Source: JBBQKQ01 sp043719155 (GTDB lineage Bacteria; Patescibacteriota; Minisyncoccia; Phycocordibacterales; UBA5272). Taken from it: a stretch of DNA of 51,518 nucleotides. The stretch lies in assembly GCA_043719155.1 (NCBI GenBank), contig JAYSUJ010000006.1, forward strand, positions 1 to 51,518. The letters run 5' to 3'. The notes under the pieces were generated by a model that worked only from the letters and a program-made list of their open reading frames with translations, made no database searches and was not told the origin of the DNA. Below are positions 8,501-16,624 of this stretch, piece by piece. Made by a program: the position numbers and the translations under genes. Within the stretch, counting starts at the first letter, position 1. Every line of letters begins with the position of its first letter.

Positions 8501-9286
8501 TCAAGCGTTAGCTTGAGCGGCGCTTGCACGCCGCAGGGCATTTTTATTTGCCCTTTCCATCATCATCTGGTCGAACACGTCTCTCCATTTGCCGGAGGTG
8601 TCATGTTCTTTTACAATCTGACCGTTCCTGTTAGACAGGAGGTACAGACTGTCGGAGGTGCAACCCCCCACCAGAAGTCGGGACCCGTCATGGGTCTGCC
8701 ATAGTGATGCCCGTTTCGGGTGCACCAGTATGGGTCCACCAGCCGAGGGAACCTCGACCGGCTTGCCGCCGTTGCTAAAGAGAGCCTGATAGGCAGGGTT
8801 GATTTCCTCCTCGAAGTCTCCGCCAAACAAATGTTCAGCAAGACCGTCGCGGGAAACATCGAAAACCCCATGCGGAAGCATTACTCCTCCTGGCGTTTGA
8901 GCCAGAAGTTTCTCGACCTCCACACGTCCCCCCCAAAGTCCAGTTTGGACTTTGACGATGACGCCAGTATCATTCTCCTTCGGGCCGACGATGTAGTGTC
9001 GGCGCCCTCCTTGGTCAGTTTTTTGGGTCATAACTGTGCCTGCCATGATACGGCAGCCGTCTTCGATGATTGGCGCGTGAAGCTTGGAAGCCCACGCAGC
9101 TTTTTCAATCTTAGACGGCGTCCATTTCTCGGTCAAGACTGTTAGGCCCTCCAACTGTTTTGTTTGTCCGAAAGTGATCCCAAGGAGGATCTCCTTCGTG
9201 TCTTCACGGAACATTTGAGTGCCCCGCATGCCCATCATGACATGCCCATATTCTGGGGAAAACGCGACAACGTTAGACTTTGACAT
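8501..9286 (-). CDS. Hypothetical protein, 261 aa, solitary GC-rich gene
   Basis: No family recognised. Soluble, without signal peptide or membrane helix, rich in Gly and Val. The gene is clearly GC-richer than its neighbours and prefers codons ending in C or G. It has a full bacterial expression unit: promoter TTGACT-16-TAAAAT, a leader of about 70 nt with a stem-loop, SD AAAGGAGT six bases before ATG 9286, and a strong terminator. Neighbouring AT-rich genes lack an SD. The different composition and self-contained layout suggest transfer or a special expression class (one of eleven such genes here). Function unknown. Confidence 0.8.
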   Translation of the reverse strand: MSKSNVVAFSPEYGHVMMGMRGTQMFREDTKEILLGITFGQTKQLEGLTVLTEKWTPSKIEKAAWASKLHAPIIEDGCRIMAGTVMTQKTDQGGRRHYIVGPKENDTGVIVKVQTGLWGGRVEVEKLLAQTPGGVMLPHGVFDVSRDGLAEHLFGGDFEEEINPAYQALFSNGGKPVEVPSAGGPILVHPKRASLWQTHDGSRLLVGGCTSDSLYLLSNRNGQIVKEHDTSGKWRDVFDQMMMERANKNALRRASAAQANA

Positions 9287-9292
9287 TGGACC

Positions 9293-9391
9293 ACTCCTTT
9301 GTCATTAAGCCGCCATAAGTCGTAGCAAGCTACGGTGTGCCGGCGGTTGAACACACATTTAACATTTTACACTATTTAAAATAAAAGTCAA
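9293..9391 (-). promoter_or_regulatory. Promoter, structured leader and SD for the 8501-9286 gene
   Basis: -35 TTGACT (9386-9391), -10 TAAAAT (9364-9369), spacer 16; start near 9357. The leader folds as CCGCC (9310-9314) with GGCGG (9342-9346) enclosing a CGTAGC-aa-GCTACG stem. SD AAAGGAGT occupies 9293-9300. The -35 overlaps the stop of the gene at 9388. Confidence 0.75.
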
Positions 9392-10035
9392 GAGTTTGAA
9401 TTTTGGGATCTGCTTTGTAAAGCTCGCCACACACCGTAAATTTCCAAGAAATTTGAACTAATTTCATCCCCTACTCTATTTACAAAATTGTCTCGATACC
9501 CAAGTATATTTTGTTCTGTAAGTTGAGAGATCCATTCTAAAACTTTCTCAGATGTATCTAAAAAATTCACTTTCAATTTTTTTTGTAAAGAATCTAGCGC
9601 AGCCCCAAAATTTGAACTTTTAATATATCGTTCCTCATCTGTTTTCTCATCTTTAGGCAAATAATCTTTAAGTTCACCGAACATTTCAATAAACACTTTA
9701 TCATGCTCTGTTTTATTTAGACTTGCGCACTGCATCAAAGCACTGTTTAACCAGAAAAGTTTGTCGTCAGAGAGTGTTCCACCACTCGCTAAAACATCTA
9801 TAATTTCTCTTCTTACTTTATCCACCTCAACAAAGTGTGATTTCCTAATTTCCAATTTATCTGCTTTAAAAATTTGCAACTCCTTTCCGCTTATATTACA
9901 AAAATAACTAGCAAAATCGTTTGACTCTTCACTGGGACTGTCTGGATCTTCGTTATTTGCAGACATGATTGCTGCTATTTCTGGAGCTGTCAGAGCATGA
10001 GATGTATCTGGTTTTTTTAGTATTTCTCTAGACAT
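9388..10035 (-). CDS. Hypothetical acidic soluble protein, 215 aa
   Basis: Not recognised. AT-rich composition and SD-less start (tctagacATG context absent; ATG 10035 is preceded by an A/T stretch) are typical of the host genes here. The N-terminal 45 residues are polar and Ser/Asp/Glu-rich (DPDSPSEESND); the rest is predicted helical, with a C-terminal WRALQSRSQ segment. No signal peptide or membrane helix. It is sandwiched between two GC-rich single genes and shares no operon with them, since both have their own promoters and terminators. Confidence 0.6.
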   Translation of the reverse strand: MSREILKKPDTSHALTAPEIAAIMSANNEDPDSPSEESNDFASYFCNISGKELQIFKADKLEIRKSHFVEVDKVRREIIDVLASGGTLSDDKLFWLNSALMQCASLNKTEHDKVFIEMFGELKDYLPKDEKTDEERYIKSSNFGAALDSLQKKLKVNFLDTSEKVLEWISQLTEQNILGYRDNFVNRVGDEISSNFLEIYGVWRALQSRSQNSNS

Positions 10036-10078
10036 AAATATACTTCAAAGTTTAGCACGAAAAATAAAAAACTTTAAA

Positions 10079-10113
10079 GAAAAAACCGTCGCAGCTGTGA
10101 GACCGCGACGGCC
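10079..10113 (-). terminator. Intrinsic terminator of the SPFH gene
   Basis: On the minus strand CCGTCGC and GCGACGG arms are followed by T6. A smaller CCTC/GAGG hairpin (10115-10128) precedes it. Confidence 0.8.
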
Positions 10114-10142
10114 ACCTCGTTTAAGAGGATTTGAGCTCTAGT

Positions 10143-11063
10143 TTATCGCTTTGGCATGATTTGCACATTGGTGCCAGCGTTACCGCCGAACACGAAAGTG
10201 CAATTTCCGTTACCACAGACTGCCTTTTGGGCCTCCAATTGCTTAAGTTGGAGCCAAGCTTCCAGCGGGAGTTTCAACTCCTCTTGGTAAGCCCGGTCTG
10301 CAGATGCTGATGCGATTTCTGCCTCACGTCGTGAGATCTGCGCCTTACGACGCTCGATCTGTGTCTTCTCATCCTGCGAAGCTGCCGCAGTTGCTGCAAT
10401 AGCCGCCTTCACTCCGTCAGGAGGATTGGCGCGGCCAAGAGCTACAGAGTCAACCTTCAGCATGTCTGCCCCAGCTTGCGCCAAGAAAGTGTTGCTGAAC
10501 TCACGGGGGCTCTTCTCCACGACAGGTGTGGCGTCCGACGGAGTACCATCAGCCTTTAGGGCTGCGATAAACTCTGCCGAATGGCGATGCTTGACCTCAT
10601 CTCTGAGATGCGACATCACTTCCCCAGTTGCAGCTGTGCCGGCCTTGCCCTGTTGAAGGAGCAAAGTGCGGAACACCTGTTCTGGGTTCCCACCAAGTGT
10701 AGATACGAGCCGCCGGGCTCCGTCCGCACTTGTGACCTTAAAGGTCATTGTAAAGTCGAAGTCCAGCGGGACCTGATTTGCGGAATTGAAATCCTCCGCA
10801 TGAGCACCGATCGAAATCGGCTCCATCGAGATAGTCCTCAAACTGGAAGATGGCCAGAGATAAACCCGATCCGGGCCTATCACCACCTTTTCGTCGACTC
10901 CACCCTTGCCGAAAAAGAAGGGTTTGTGGACAAGGATTCCCCATGTGCGCTCCTGAACGGAGTGAGAACACATGATGAGGCCCAGCAAACCGGCGACAAT
11001 CAGTCCAATGGCGAGCGCGCCAGTGACTAATGCACCTGAAGACGAAGTTCCATGATCTCTCAT
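10143..11063 (-). CDS. SPFH/Band-7 (prohibitin/HflC-like) membrane protein, GC-rich gene
   Basis: 306 residues. One transmembrane helix at about 10-32, then an SPFH-like core (about 35-220: WGILVHKPFFFGKGG, DFDFTMTFKVTSADGARRL, SNTFLAQAGADMLKVDSVALG), then a basic/Ala-rich coiled coil (TQIERRKAQISRREAEIASASADRAYQEEL) as in HflC and prohibitins, and a short tail with CGNGNC. Such proteins build ring or cage scaffolds on membranes, often with FtsH. Start ATG 11063 is fixed by a perfect SD AGGAGGT five bases upstream. GC-rich, C/G-ending codons, own promoter and terminator: one of the eleven solitary GC-rich genes. Its partner is not in the window. Confidence 0.8.
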   Translation of the reverse strand: MRDHGTSSSGALVTGALAIGLIVAGLLGLIMCSHSVQERTWGILVHKPFFFGKGGVDEKVVIGPDRVYLWPSSSLRTISMEPISIGAHAEDFNSANQVPLDFDFTMTFKVTSADGARRLVSTLGGNPEQVFRTLLLQQGKAGTAATGEVMSHLRDEVKHRHSAEFIAALKADGTPSDATPVVEKSPREFSNTFLAQAGADMLKVDSVALGRANPPDGVKAAIAATAAASQDEKTQIERRKAQISRREAEIASASADRAYQEELKLPLEAWLQLKQLEAQKAVCGNGNCTFVFGGNAGTNVQIMPKR

Positions 11064-11067
11064 GGGT

Positions 11068-11163
11068 ACCTCCTAGGATGGGATTTTATTGCGCAATAAG
11101 CACACCGTAAGCCCAACATCAATACGGTACATAAAATATACTACATTATTTGTGCTATGTCAA
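11068..11163 (-). promoter_or_regulatory. Promoter, leader hairpins and SD for the SPFH gene
   Basis: TTGACA (11158-11163), 17-base spacer, TATATT (11135-11140); start near 11128. The leader contains ACCGTA...TACGGT and the perfect palindrome TTATTGCGCAATAA. SD AGGAGGT is at 11068-11074. Confidence 0.85.
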
Positions 11164-11184
11164 GTTTTCTTGTAAAAATAAGAT

Positions 11185-11628
11185 TTACTTTTTTTTAAAA
11201 ATTTTCAATGCTCCCCACTCTAATGTTGCCATAAAAGTCAAAGTAAACAAAGTTAAAAAAGTGGCAATGGCTGCCATGTTTATAAGTCCAAAACCACAAG
11301 CACCACCTATGGCCGAAGTGGTCCAGAGAGTTGCTGCGCTCGTCAGACCTTTCTTTTTATCTTCTTTTGTACTCATGAAAATAAGTCCTGCACCCAAGAA
11401 CCCAATACCTGAAACTATTTGAGAAAAAACGCGAAGTACGTCAGAGCTATCTCCACCTATTTCTTTTGCAGCTGCGAGGGACGAAATTATAAAAAGCGCT
11501 GCCCCCATGGAAACTAGGCCGTGGGTTCGGGCACCTGCCTCGTGGTTTCGGTAAATTCTTTCAAAGCCGATCAACATTCCTAAAAAAAGTGCCGCCCCAA
11601 GTCTGATAAATATTTCTTCATTTGTCAT
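11185..11628 (-). CDS. MgtC/SapB family membrane protein
   Basis: 147 residues with about four transmembrane helices. The N-terminal family signature is clear: RLGAALFLGMLIGFERIYRNHEAGARTHGLVSMGAALF, and IGFLGAGLIF with TSAATLWTTSAIGGACGFG follows. MgtC-type proteins modulate membrane energetics, for example by inhibiting the F-ATPase, and support growth at low magnesium. The protein lacks the extra C-terminal cytosolic domain of Salmonella MgtC, so it is the short SapB-like form. AT-rich, SD-less start; divergent from the gene at 11693. Confidence 0.88.
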   Translation of the reverse strand: MTNEEIFIRLGAALFLGMLIGFERIYRNHEAGARTHGLVSMGAALFIISSLAAAKEIGGDSSDVLRVFSQIVSGIGFLGAGLIFMSTKEDKKKGLTSAATLWTTSAIGGACGFGLINMAAIATFLTLFTLTFMATLEWGALKIFKKK

Positions 11629-11692
11629 AATTTAAATCTAGTTTATATTACATTTTGTTTTTTACAAAGAGGTTGTATACTTTTTTATAACT

Positions 11693-12562
11693 ATGAATCC
11701 TGAAAAAGAAAAAGTTGCCCCACTTAAAATCCCAGATTTTAATAAAAAAATTTTTACAAACAGTCCAGTTTTGGCAGGCTTTAAAAAAGCTAGTAAAAAT
11801 TCTATTTTAGTTAAAAGGCCTGCAACCGTAGTTGACTATACTATGAGGGGTTTAGTTTTTTTTGTGTTGTCAGTTTTAATTTTAATTGCTGTCTATTTTG
11901 TATACAACTACGCTATAGATTTTCTAGATACGCGTGAAAAAGCCACGGAGCAAAGATTGGTTTTTGAAAACCCCCTTGTACGTGCTGACCGAAGTCGGGT
12001 GGTAAGTTTGGAGGCAGGTGCGAGCAAAGAAAGTGTGCGTAGTGTGATAGTTCAGGCTTTAATGAATGAAAAAGTTAAAGACGGAGAGATAACCATCGTC
12101 ATGCCCTCGTATTTACGAGACACGGTGATTGACGGGGAAAGAAAACTGGTGTCAGAGTTGCAACGTGGGGACGACTTTTTCTTTACTTTTGCTGTACGTT
12201 CCCCACTCAATTTGAAAACTATCGCAGCTGAAAAGTATGCAGTCGGAACGGCTGGGGTTACCAATGTAGAAGACCAGGACTCTAAAAACTTTTTTGCTTT
12301 TTCAGTTTCCAATGCTCCAGACGCTACTAGAGAAATGTTGCGCTGGGAGGGCCAACTTTACAATGACTTGAAACAAGTTTTAAAACTGCGAGAGGTAAAA
12401 GGAACTTTTGCTTTTAAAGATCTCTCCGACAACAATCATTTGTTGCGTGTTGGTTATGACGAAAACGGAGTTGTGGTTGTTTATGGCTTTGGGGCACCTC
12501 AAACAATCATTGTAGCTCCAGACACCCAGACTTTCCAAATGATTTATAGTCACTTGAAATAG
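11693..12562 (+). CDS. Hypothetical bitopic membrane protein, 289 aa
   Basis: Not recognised. A polar cytosolic tail (1-48) precedes one transmembrane helix at about 51-73 (GLVFFVLSVLILIAVYFVYNY), and the remaining 215 residues form an extracytoplasmic domain with alternating strands and helices and no cysteines. Single-gene unit, AT-rich, no SD. It lies between MgtC (divergent) and the DksA-like gene, which has its own promoter. A cell-envelope role is an inference from topology only. Confidence 0.65.
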   Translation: MNPEKEKVAPLKIPDFNKKIFTNSPVLAGFKKASKNSILVKRPATVVDYTMRGLVFFVLSVLILIAVYFVYNYAIDFLDTREKATEQRLVFENPLVRADRSRVVSLEAGASKESVRSVIVQALMNEKVKDGEITIVMPSYLRDTVIDGERKLVSELQRGDDFFFTFAVRSPLNLKTIAAEKYAVGTAGVTNVEDQDSKNFFAFSVSNAPDATREMLRWEGQLYNDLKQVLKLREVKGTFAFKDLSDNNHLLRVGYDENGVVVVYGFGAPQTIIVAPDTQTFQMIYSHLK

Positions 12563-12582
12563 ATTTGTTTTCTTTAAAAATT

Positions 12583-12591
12583 TGTTATAAT
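12583..12591 (+). promoter_or_regulatory. Extended -10 promoter TGTTATAAT
   Basis: TGT plus TATAAT (12586-12591) before the DksA-like gene; predicted leader about 23 nt, A/T only, no SD. Confidence 0.6.
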
Positions 12592-12620
12592 ATTTTTATA
12601 AAATAAATTTATAAAAATAT

Positions 12621-12992
12621 ATGAACATAGCTCATTTTAAAGATATATTACTAAAAGAACAAGACAGTTTAATAGAGGCTATGGGAACAATTGGTCAACT
12701 GAGTGACATTGGCGACGGTCATTGGGAAACCCATACAGACCCGGACGAAAATAAAGAGTTAGAGCCAGACGCTCTTGCGGATAAATTTGAAGAAGAAGCT
12801 ACTAATGAAGGAGTTTTGGAAACACTAGAAGAAAGGCTTAGAGAAATAACTGATGCAATAGAACGAGTAAACTCTGGTACATACGGAAAATGTATGACTT
12901 GTACCATGAATGGAAGGGATAAAGAGATAGAAAAAGAGAAACTAGAGGCCAATGCCGCTACGACTACTTGCGTTGCTTGTTCTACTTTGTGA
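12621..12992 (+). CDS. DksA/TraR C4-type zinc-finger protein
   Basis: 123 residues. An N-terminal helical hairpin with acidic centre (about 1-80) leads to a four-cysteine zinc finger: C91-x2-C94 and C117-x2-C120, with the family phrases SGTYGKCMTC, EKEKLEANAAT and TTCVAC. DksA-like proteins insert into the RNA polymerase secondary channel and, with ppGpp, retune transcription. A full C4 set means zinc binding is likely. Transcribed from its own extended -10 promoter; the ComM-type gene follows with another promoter. Confidence 0.85.
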   Translation: MNIAHFKDILLKEQDSLIEAMGTIGQLSDIGDGHWETHTDPDENKELEPDALADKFEEEATNEGVLETLEERLREITDAIERVNSGTYGKCMTCTMNGRDKEIEKEKLEANAATTTCVACSTL

Positions 12993-13007
12993 ATGTAAAA
13001 CAAGGGC

Positions 13008-13037
13008 TTGGATTATTTTTGTGGAAAAATGTATAAT
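13008..13037 (+). promoter_or_regulatory. Promoter of the ComM-type gene
   Basis: TTGGAT (13008-13013), 18-base spacer, TATAAT (13032-13037); leader about 23 nt of A/T without SD. Confidence 0.5.
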
Positions 13038-13066
13038 TTATAGATATTAAATAAATCTATAAAAAT

Positions 13067-14638
13067 ATGAGTATAGCTAAAGTTTTAACAGCTCAACCTG
13101 GTGCCCTAAAAGCCCAGCTTGTAAATGTAGAGACAGACGTGTCATTAGGTCTTTACAACTTTATGATAGTTGGCTTGCCCAACAAAGAAGTAGACGAGGC
13201 CAAAGACAGAGTTGCCGCAGCTATAAAAAACTCAGGCATACCGAGCCCAAAAAGTGAAAATAGAAAAATAGTTACTTCCCTCTCGCCGGCCCATTTAAAA
13301 AAAGAAGGTACACACTTTGACTTGCCGATAGCTGTTGCCTATTTGTCGGCTACTGCACAAATAAATATCGAAAATGTAAATGATAATATTTTTGTGGGAG
13401 AGCTGTCTTTATCAGGAGATGTCCTGCCAGTATCTGGCGTTTTATCTATTGCAATGATGGCCAAAGAGCTAGGTATTAAAAATATTTTTGTGCCGGAAAA
13501 AAATAAATTAGAAGCCGCTTTGGTAGAAAATGTAAATATTTACCCTGTCAAAAGTTTAAGACAAATTGTAGATTTCTTTTTAGAGTTGGAAGAAAATAAA
13601 ATTGAAAATATTGTTAAGCAAAGTTACATTGAAAATCTGGAACTTGAAAGTGTAGAAACTAAAGAAAGAAATAGCGAAGCATTTGATCTCATAAAAGGCC
13701 AAGAGTTAGCTAAAAGAGCATTGTTGATAGCGGCAGCTGGCGGACACAATGTTGCCCTTTACGGCCCGCCTGGCACTGGGAAAACCATGTTGGCTAAGGC
13801 CTTTTCTTCTATTTTGCCCACCCTTTCCCGTGAGGCAATGTTAGAAGTTACCTCTATCCACTCTTTTGCTGGTACCCTTTCCCAAAATATTATCTCTACC
13901 CCGCCATTTCGCTCGCCACATCATTCTTCTTCACATGTTTCGTTGGTTGGTGGTGGTAGCAATTTACGTCCAGGGGAAATAACTTTAGCCCATCGAGGGG
14001 TTTTGTTTTTAGATGAATTTCCAGAGTTTGACAATCAAACCATAGAGTCGCTGCGGCAGCCACTAGAGGACGGTGAGGTGACAATTTCTCGCGCTAAAGG
14101 TACAGCCAAGTTCCCTGCTCGCTTTACGCTTGTAGCTGCCCTAAATCCTTGTCCATGTGGCTTTCGGGGGTCCCAAGTTCGTACCTGTATCTGTAAAGAA
14201 AGTGATTTGAAAAGGTACGAAAGAAAAATCTCAGGACCTATAATAGACCGTATAGACTTGTGGGTAGAAGTGACACATATACCCTACGAAGAGTTTTCAC
14301 AGAAAACAAACACTACCTCACCCAACCTCTCCTTACAAAGGAGAGGAGTAGAACATTCGCTTGCAGAAAAAGTAAAACTTGCCAGAGAAAAACAAGTCAA
14401 ACGTTATAGTAAAGACTTGTTAAACTCCCATATAAAAGCTAAGGAATTAGAAAAGTTTATAAAATTATCCGATGCGGCAGAGAATATTTTGTTAGAGTTT
14501 GCAAAAAAATTCTCACTCTCACCACGCAGTTTTCACCGCATGAAAAAAGTGGCCCGAACTATTGCAGACTTAGACAATACTGAAAATATAGAAGTGAAAC
14601 ATATCTTAGAAGCTTTCCAATATCGCCCAAAAATATAA
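13067..14638 (+). CDS. ComM/YifB family Mg-chelatase-like AAA+ ATPase
   Basis: 523 residues. An N-terminal Lon-like S5 fold (1-170, with GLPNKEVDEAKDRV and HLKKEGTHFDLPIA) is followed by a Mg-chelatase-type AAA+ core: Walker A GPPGTGKT near 235, Walker B VLFLDEFPEF near 315, and a C-terminal helical lid (LSPRSFHRMKKVARTIADL). ComM-type helicases promote branch migration of recombination intermediates during natural transformation. Compared with relatives, about a dozen extra residues (SPNLSLQRRGVE, near 418-430) are coded by a palindromic element in the region between core and lid. Whether the host is competent cannot be judged from this window. Confidence 0.92.
   Translation: MSIAKVLTAQPGALKAQLVNVETDVSLGLYNFMIVGLPNKEVDEAKDRVAAAIKNSGIPSPKSENRKIVTSLSPAHLKKEGTHFDLPIAVAYLSATAQINIENVNDNIFVGELSLSGDVLPVSGVLSIAMMAKELGIKNIFVPEKNKLEAALVENVNIYPVKSLRQIVDFFLELEENKIENIVKQSYIENLELESVETKERNSEAFDLIKGQELAKRALLIAAAGGHNVALYGPPGTGKTMLAKAFSSILPTLSREAMLEVTSIHSFAGTLSQNIISTPPFRSPHHSSSHVSLVGGGSNLRPGEITLAHRGVLFLDEFPEFDNQTIESLRQPLEDGEVTISRAKGTAKFPARFTLVAALNPCPCGFRGSQVRTCICKESDLKRYERKISGPIIDRIDLWVEVTHIPYEEFSQKTNTTSPNLSLQRRGVEHSLAEKVKLAREKQVKRYSKDLLNSHIKAKELEKFIKLSDAAENILLEFAKKFSLSPRSFHRMKKVARTIADLDNTENIEVKHILEAFQYRPKI
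14326..14346. repeat. In-frame palindromic element in the ComM-type gene
   Basis: Nine-base arms CCTCTCCTT and AAGGAGAGG around ACA, coding NLSLQRRG. Arms, loop size and peptide (PxLQxxG) match the element at 2744 in another gene, so both belong to one repeat family. Confidence 0.75.
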
Positions 14639-14650
14639 AGCTAAAAATAG

Positions 14651-14866
14651 CTAATCAAATCTACAAGTTCGAAGCTTTGCGATAGCTTCTAGCAAAAGTT
14701 TGTCTGAAAGTGATGCTTCAGTTTTACCAATATTACCTATAGCAATTTGTTCCTCAGAAGTTTTTAAAAGAAAACTGATAGCCTCTTCAACGGTGGTTAT
14801 GTCTGATTCGAGTATAACTTCTCGGCTTTTTTTGGTTTTGGGGAATTCAATTATATTATCTGGCAT
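14651..14866 (-). CDS. Hypothetical protein, 71 aa
   Basis: No family recognised. Small, soluble, acidic, mainly helical. It follows the NYN nuclease gene with a four-base gap on the same strand and is probably cotranscribed and coupled to it; a small partner or regulator of that nuclease is possible but unproven. It converges with the ComM-type gene, 12 bases away. Confidence 0.55.
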   Translation of the reverse strand: MPDNIIEFPKTKKSREVILESDITTVEEAISFLLKTSEEQIAIGNIGKTEASLSDKLLLEAIAKLRTCRFD

Positions 14867-14870
14867 AGTT

Positions 14871-15638
14871 TTACTTCTTTCTTACTATTGTAAAACTAGT
14901 ATCTGAAAGTGGGATGGACTCTTCTTGGGCTGCTTCTAAATGCACTTTCAAAGCTTCTGGACTTTTCGGGTATCGAACTTTATTATTATTCGCTGAAAAG
15001 TTAGTTGATTTAGAAAAAGTTTTCTTGGGTTTAAAAGTTTCTTTTAAGCTTGTTGTTGGAGCAAGATTTTCACGTGAGTCTCTAGTGTCTCTGGTTGTTT
15101 CTCTTTGTATTCTAGAGTTATTTTGTCCCATTGGGTTTATTAAAAAGTACTCTGTATCTTTTGAAAGATCTGTAAAAATATCAGCCTCTTCTAACAGTTT
15201 TGCTGACACACTTTGCCCAAAACAAGCCACCTCTACTTGTACTCCCATTTGTTTTAGATACTCTGCAAGCGGACAAAAGTCGCCGTCACCAGAAACTATT
15301 ACTACCGCGTCTACCCTTGTCGCTATACGGATAGCGTCCACAGCTATTGCTACGTCCCAGTCGGCCTTTTTAGTGCCATCCACAAAACTTTGTAAATCTT
15401 TAGTTTTTATCTCTATCCCCATTTTTTCTAGAGCTTGGAAAAAGTTTTTCTCGTCACCACTTTCAGTGGTTATGACATAAGCCAAAGCTCGTACCAGTGA
15501 CCTACCTGCTACTACGTCTTTTACTACGTTACCAAAGTTTACCCGAGCATTTTTGTATACATGTTTTGCTGTATGATAAAGGTTTTGAGTATCGATGAAA
15601 ACTGCCACTCGCTGATTAATATGTTTTATTGCTGCCAT
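14871..15638 (-). CDS. NYN-domain (LabA/PIN-like) putative RNase
   Basis: 255 residues. Residues 5-165 form a NYN domain with PIN-like acidic residues: FIDTQNLYH near 14-21, DWDVAIAVDAIRIA near 94-107 and VIVSGDGDFCPLAEYLKQMG near 113-132. These metal-binding Asp positions suggest an active single-strand RNA nuclease. From about 175 the sequence is polar, Lys/Ser-rich and likely disordered, ending in a small LabA-like tail (YPKSPEALKVHLEAAQEE). First gene of a two-gene unit with the 71-aa protein. Confidence 0.82.
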   Translation of the reverse strand: MAAIKHINQRVAVFIDTQNLYHTAKHVYKNARVNFGNVVKDVVAGRSLVRALAYVITTESGDEKNFFQALEKMGIEIKTKDLQSFVDGTKKADWDVAIAVDAIRIATRVDAVVIVSGDGDFCPLAEYLKQMGVQVEVACFGQSVSAKLLEEADIFTDLSKDTEYFLINPMGQNNSRIQRETTRDTRDSRENLAPTTSLKETFKPKKTFSKSTNFSANNNKVRYPKSPEALKVHLEAAQEESIPLSDTSFTIVRKK

Positions 15639-15739
15639 AGAATTTATTACTATCTTAAGATAATTATTTTGTATTTAAATTTTGCCCACACTTTTATAAA
15701 AATTAGCACTTATGAAAAAGTATACACAATATGTTGTAA

Positions 15740-15764
15740 AAGTAACAAATCCCCTTTAGGGGAT
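15740..15764 (-). terminator. Terminator of rpsO
   Basis: Arms ATCCCC and GGGGAT around TAAA on the minus strand, then TTGTTACTTTT, 17 bases after the rpsO stop. Confidence 0.55.
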
Positions 15765-15780
15765 AAGTTTGTTCTCTTCT

Positions 15781-16041
15781 CTACATTCCCAACTCTTTTA
15801 CCAGAGCTGCGTGCCTTTTAGGGCTTTTTGTAGACAAATATTTCATATGCTTTCGGCGGTTAGAGATCATTTGGATCAAGCCCCTTCGAGAGTGTATGTC
15901 TTTTTTGTTTACTTTTAAATGTTTTGACAAGTCTTCAATGTTTTTACTTAAAATAGCTACTTGAACTTCTACTTTTCCAGTGTCAGCTTCATTTTTACCA
16001 AATTTCTTAACGATATTTTTCTTTTTTATTACAGTTAACAT
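15781..16041 (-). CDS. rpsO: 30S ribosomal protein S15
   Basis: 86 residues, the normal length. Helical protein that binds the 16S central domain early in 30S assembly. Family phrases are clear: VEVQVAILSKNIEDLSKHLK, DIHSRRGLIQMISNRRKHMKYL and the basic C-terminus. The usual late pattern DYLK..RY is MKYLSTKSPKRHAALVKELG here. Single gene with SD-less A/T leader, even though ribosomal proteins are highly expressed; this contrasts with the SD-bearing GC-rich genes of the window. Confidence 0.97.
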   Translation of the reverse strand: MLTVIKKKNIVKKFGKNEADTGKVEVQVAILSKNIEDLSKHLKVNKKDIHSRRGLIQMISNRRKHMKYLSTKSPKRHAALVKELGM

Positions 16042-16183
16042 ACGAATATTTATTAGTTTTTTACTTTTTTATTACTTCTTTATTTTATCACAAATTAAAT
16101 AAAAAGCAAGCCCTCGGTGAGCGGTAAAAAGGGGGTGATTTGAGGTTAAATAGAAAAACCAGTAAATTTTAAAATATGGTAAA

Positions 16184-16624
16184 TTGTATATATGTATAAA
16201 AAAATTATTCGGCTTACCAAAAGCGAAAAAAGCAATATTGGTGCAGGGCAAAAAACACTTACCCCTTTTTTTCTTTGAAAAAACTACTGTTAAAAAAGGC
16301 TGTGAATATGCTGTACCAACTATTTTAAAATTTGGTATGAGGAATGCTGACGGAAGTGAAGTTTTGCCACTTCTTTCATTTAAAGATGTTTTCTTCGTAA
16401 AGTGTTTGGAGGTGAAAAACTTTGTCGCGTACAACAAACTAACTAAAAAAGTTTTTAAAAATTCCCTTTTAAATATTCAAAGTTCTGTAGCTTTGCAAAA
16501 ACACATACTGAGAAAGTACTTAAAAAGCAGACCTTTTCTCACGAAAAAAGAGATTTTAGAAGGTGGTGTAGCTGTCGCAAAGTTAAAGATTGTAAAGTCA
16601 ACGCGCGGGAAAACTTTTTTCTAA
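16184..16624 (+). CDS. Hypothetical basic protein, 146 aa, probable TTG start
   Basis: Not recognised. The frame has no early ATG; TTG 16184 is the only near-promoter start (an A/T stretch lies just upstream), and the next Met is at residue 52. The product is strongly basic, with Lys/Leu/Phe-rich segments and the end KLKIVKSTRGKTFF, suggesting nucleic-acid binding. Its last 27 bases overlap the convergent esterase gene. The opposite strand also holds an open frame (16072-16437) but that one has poorer composition. Moderate confidence that this frame is real. Confidence 0.45.
   Translation: MYICIKKLFGLPKAKKAILVQGKKHLPLFFFEKTTVKKGCEYAVPTILKFGMRNADGSEVLPLLSFKDVFFVKCLEVKNFVAYNKLTKKVFKNSLLNIQSSVALQKHILRKYLKSRPFLTKKEILEGGVAVAKLKIVKSTRGKTFF

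Noticed and set aside
10426..11030. Long plus-strand frames opposite the SPFH gene
   Set aside because: They are antisense shadows of a GC-rich gene; the minus frame has SD, promoter, terminator and family match.
16072..16437. Minus-strand 121-aa frame opposite the 16184 gene
   Set aside because: Phe/Cys-rich, no start context, extends into the rpsO promoter; the plus frame has a more protein-like composition.
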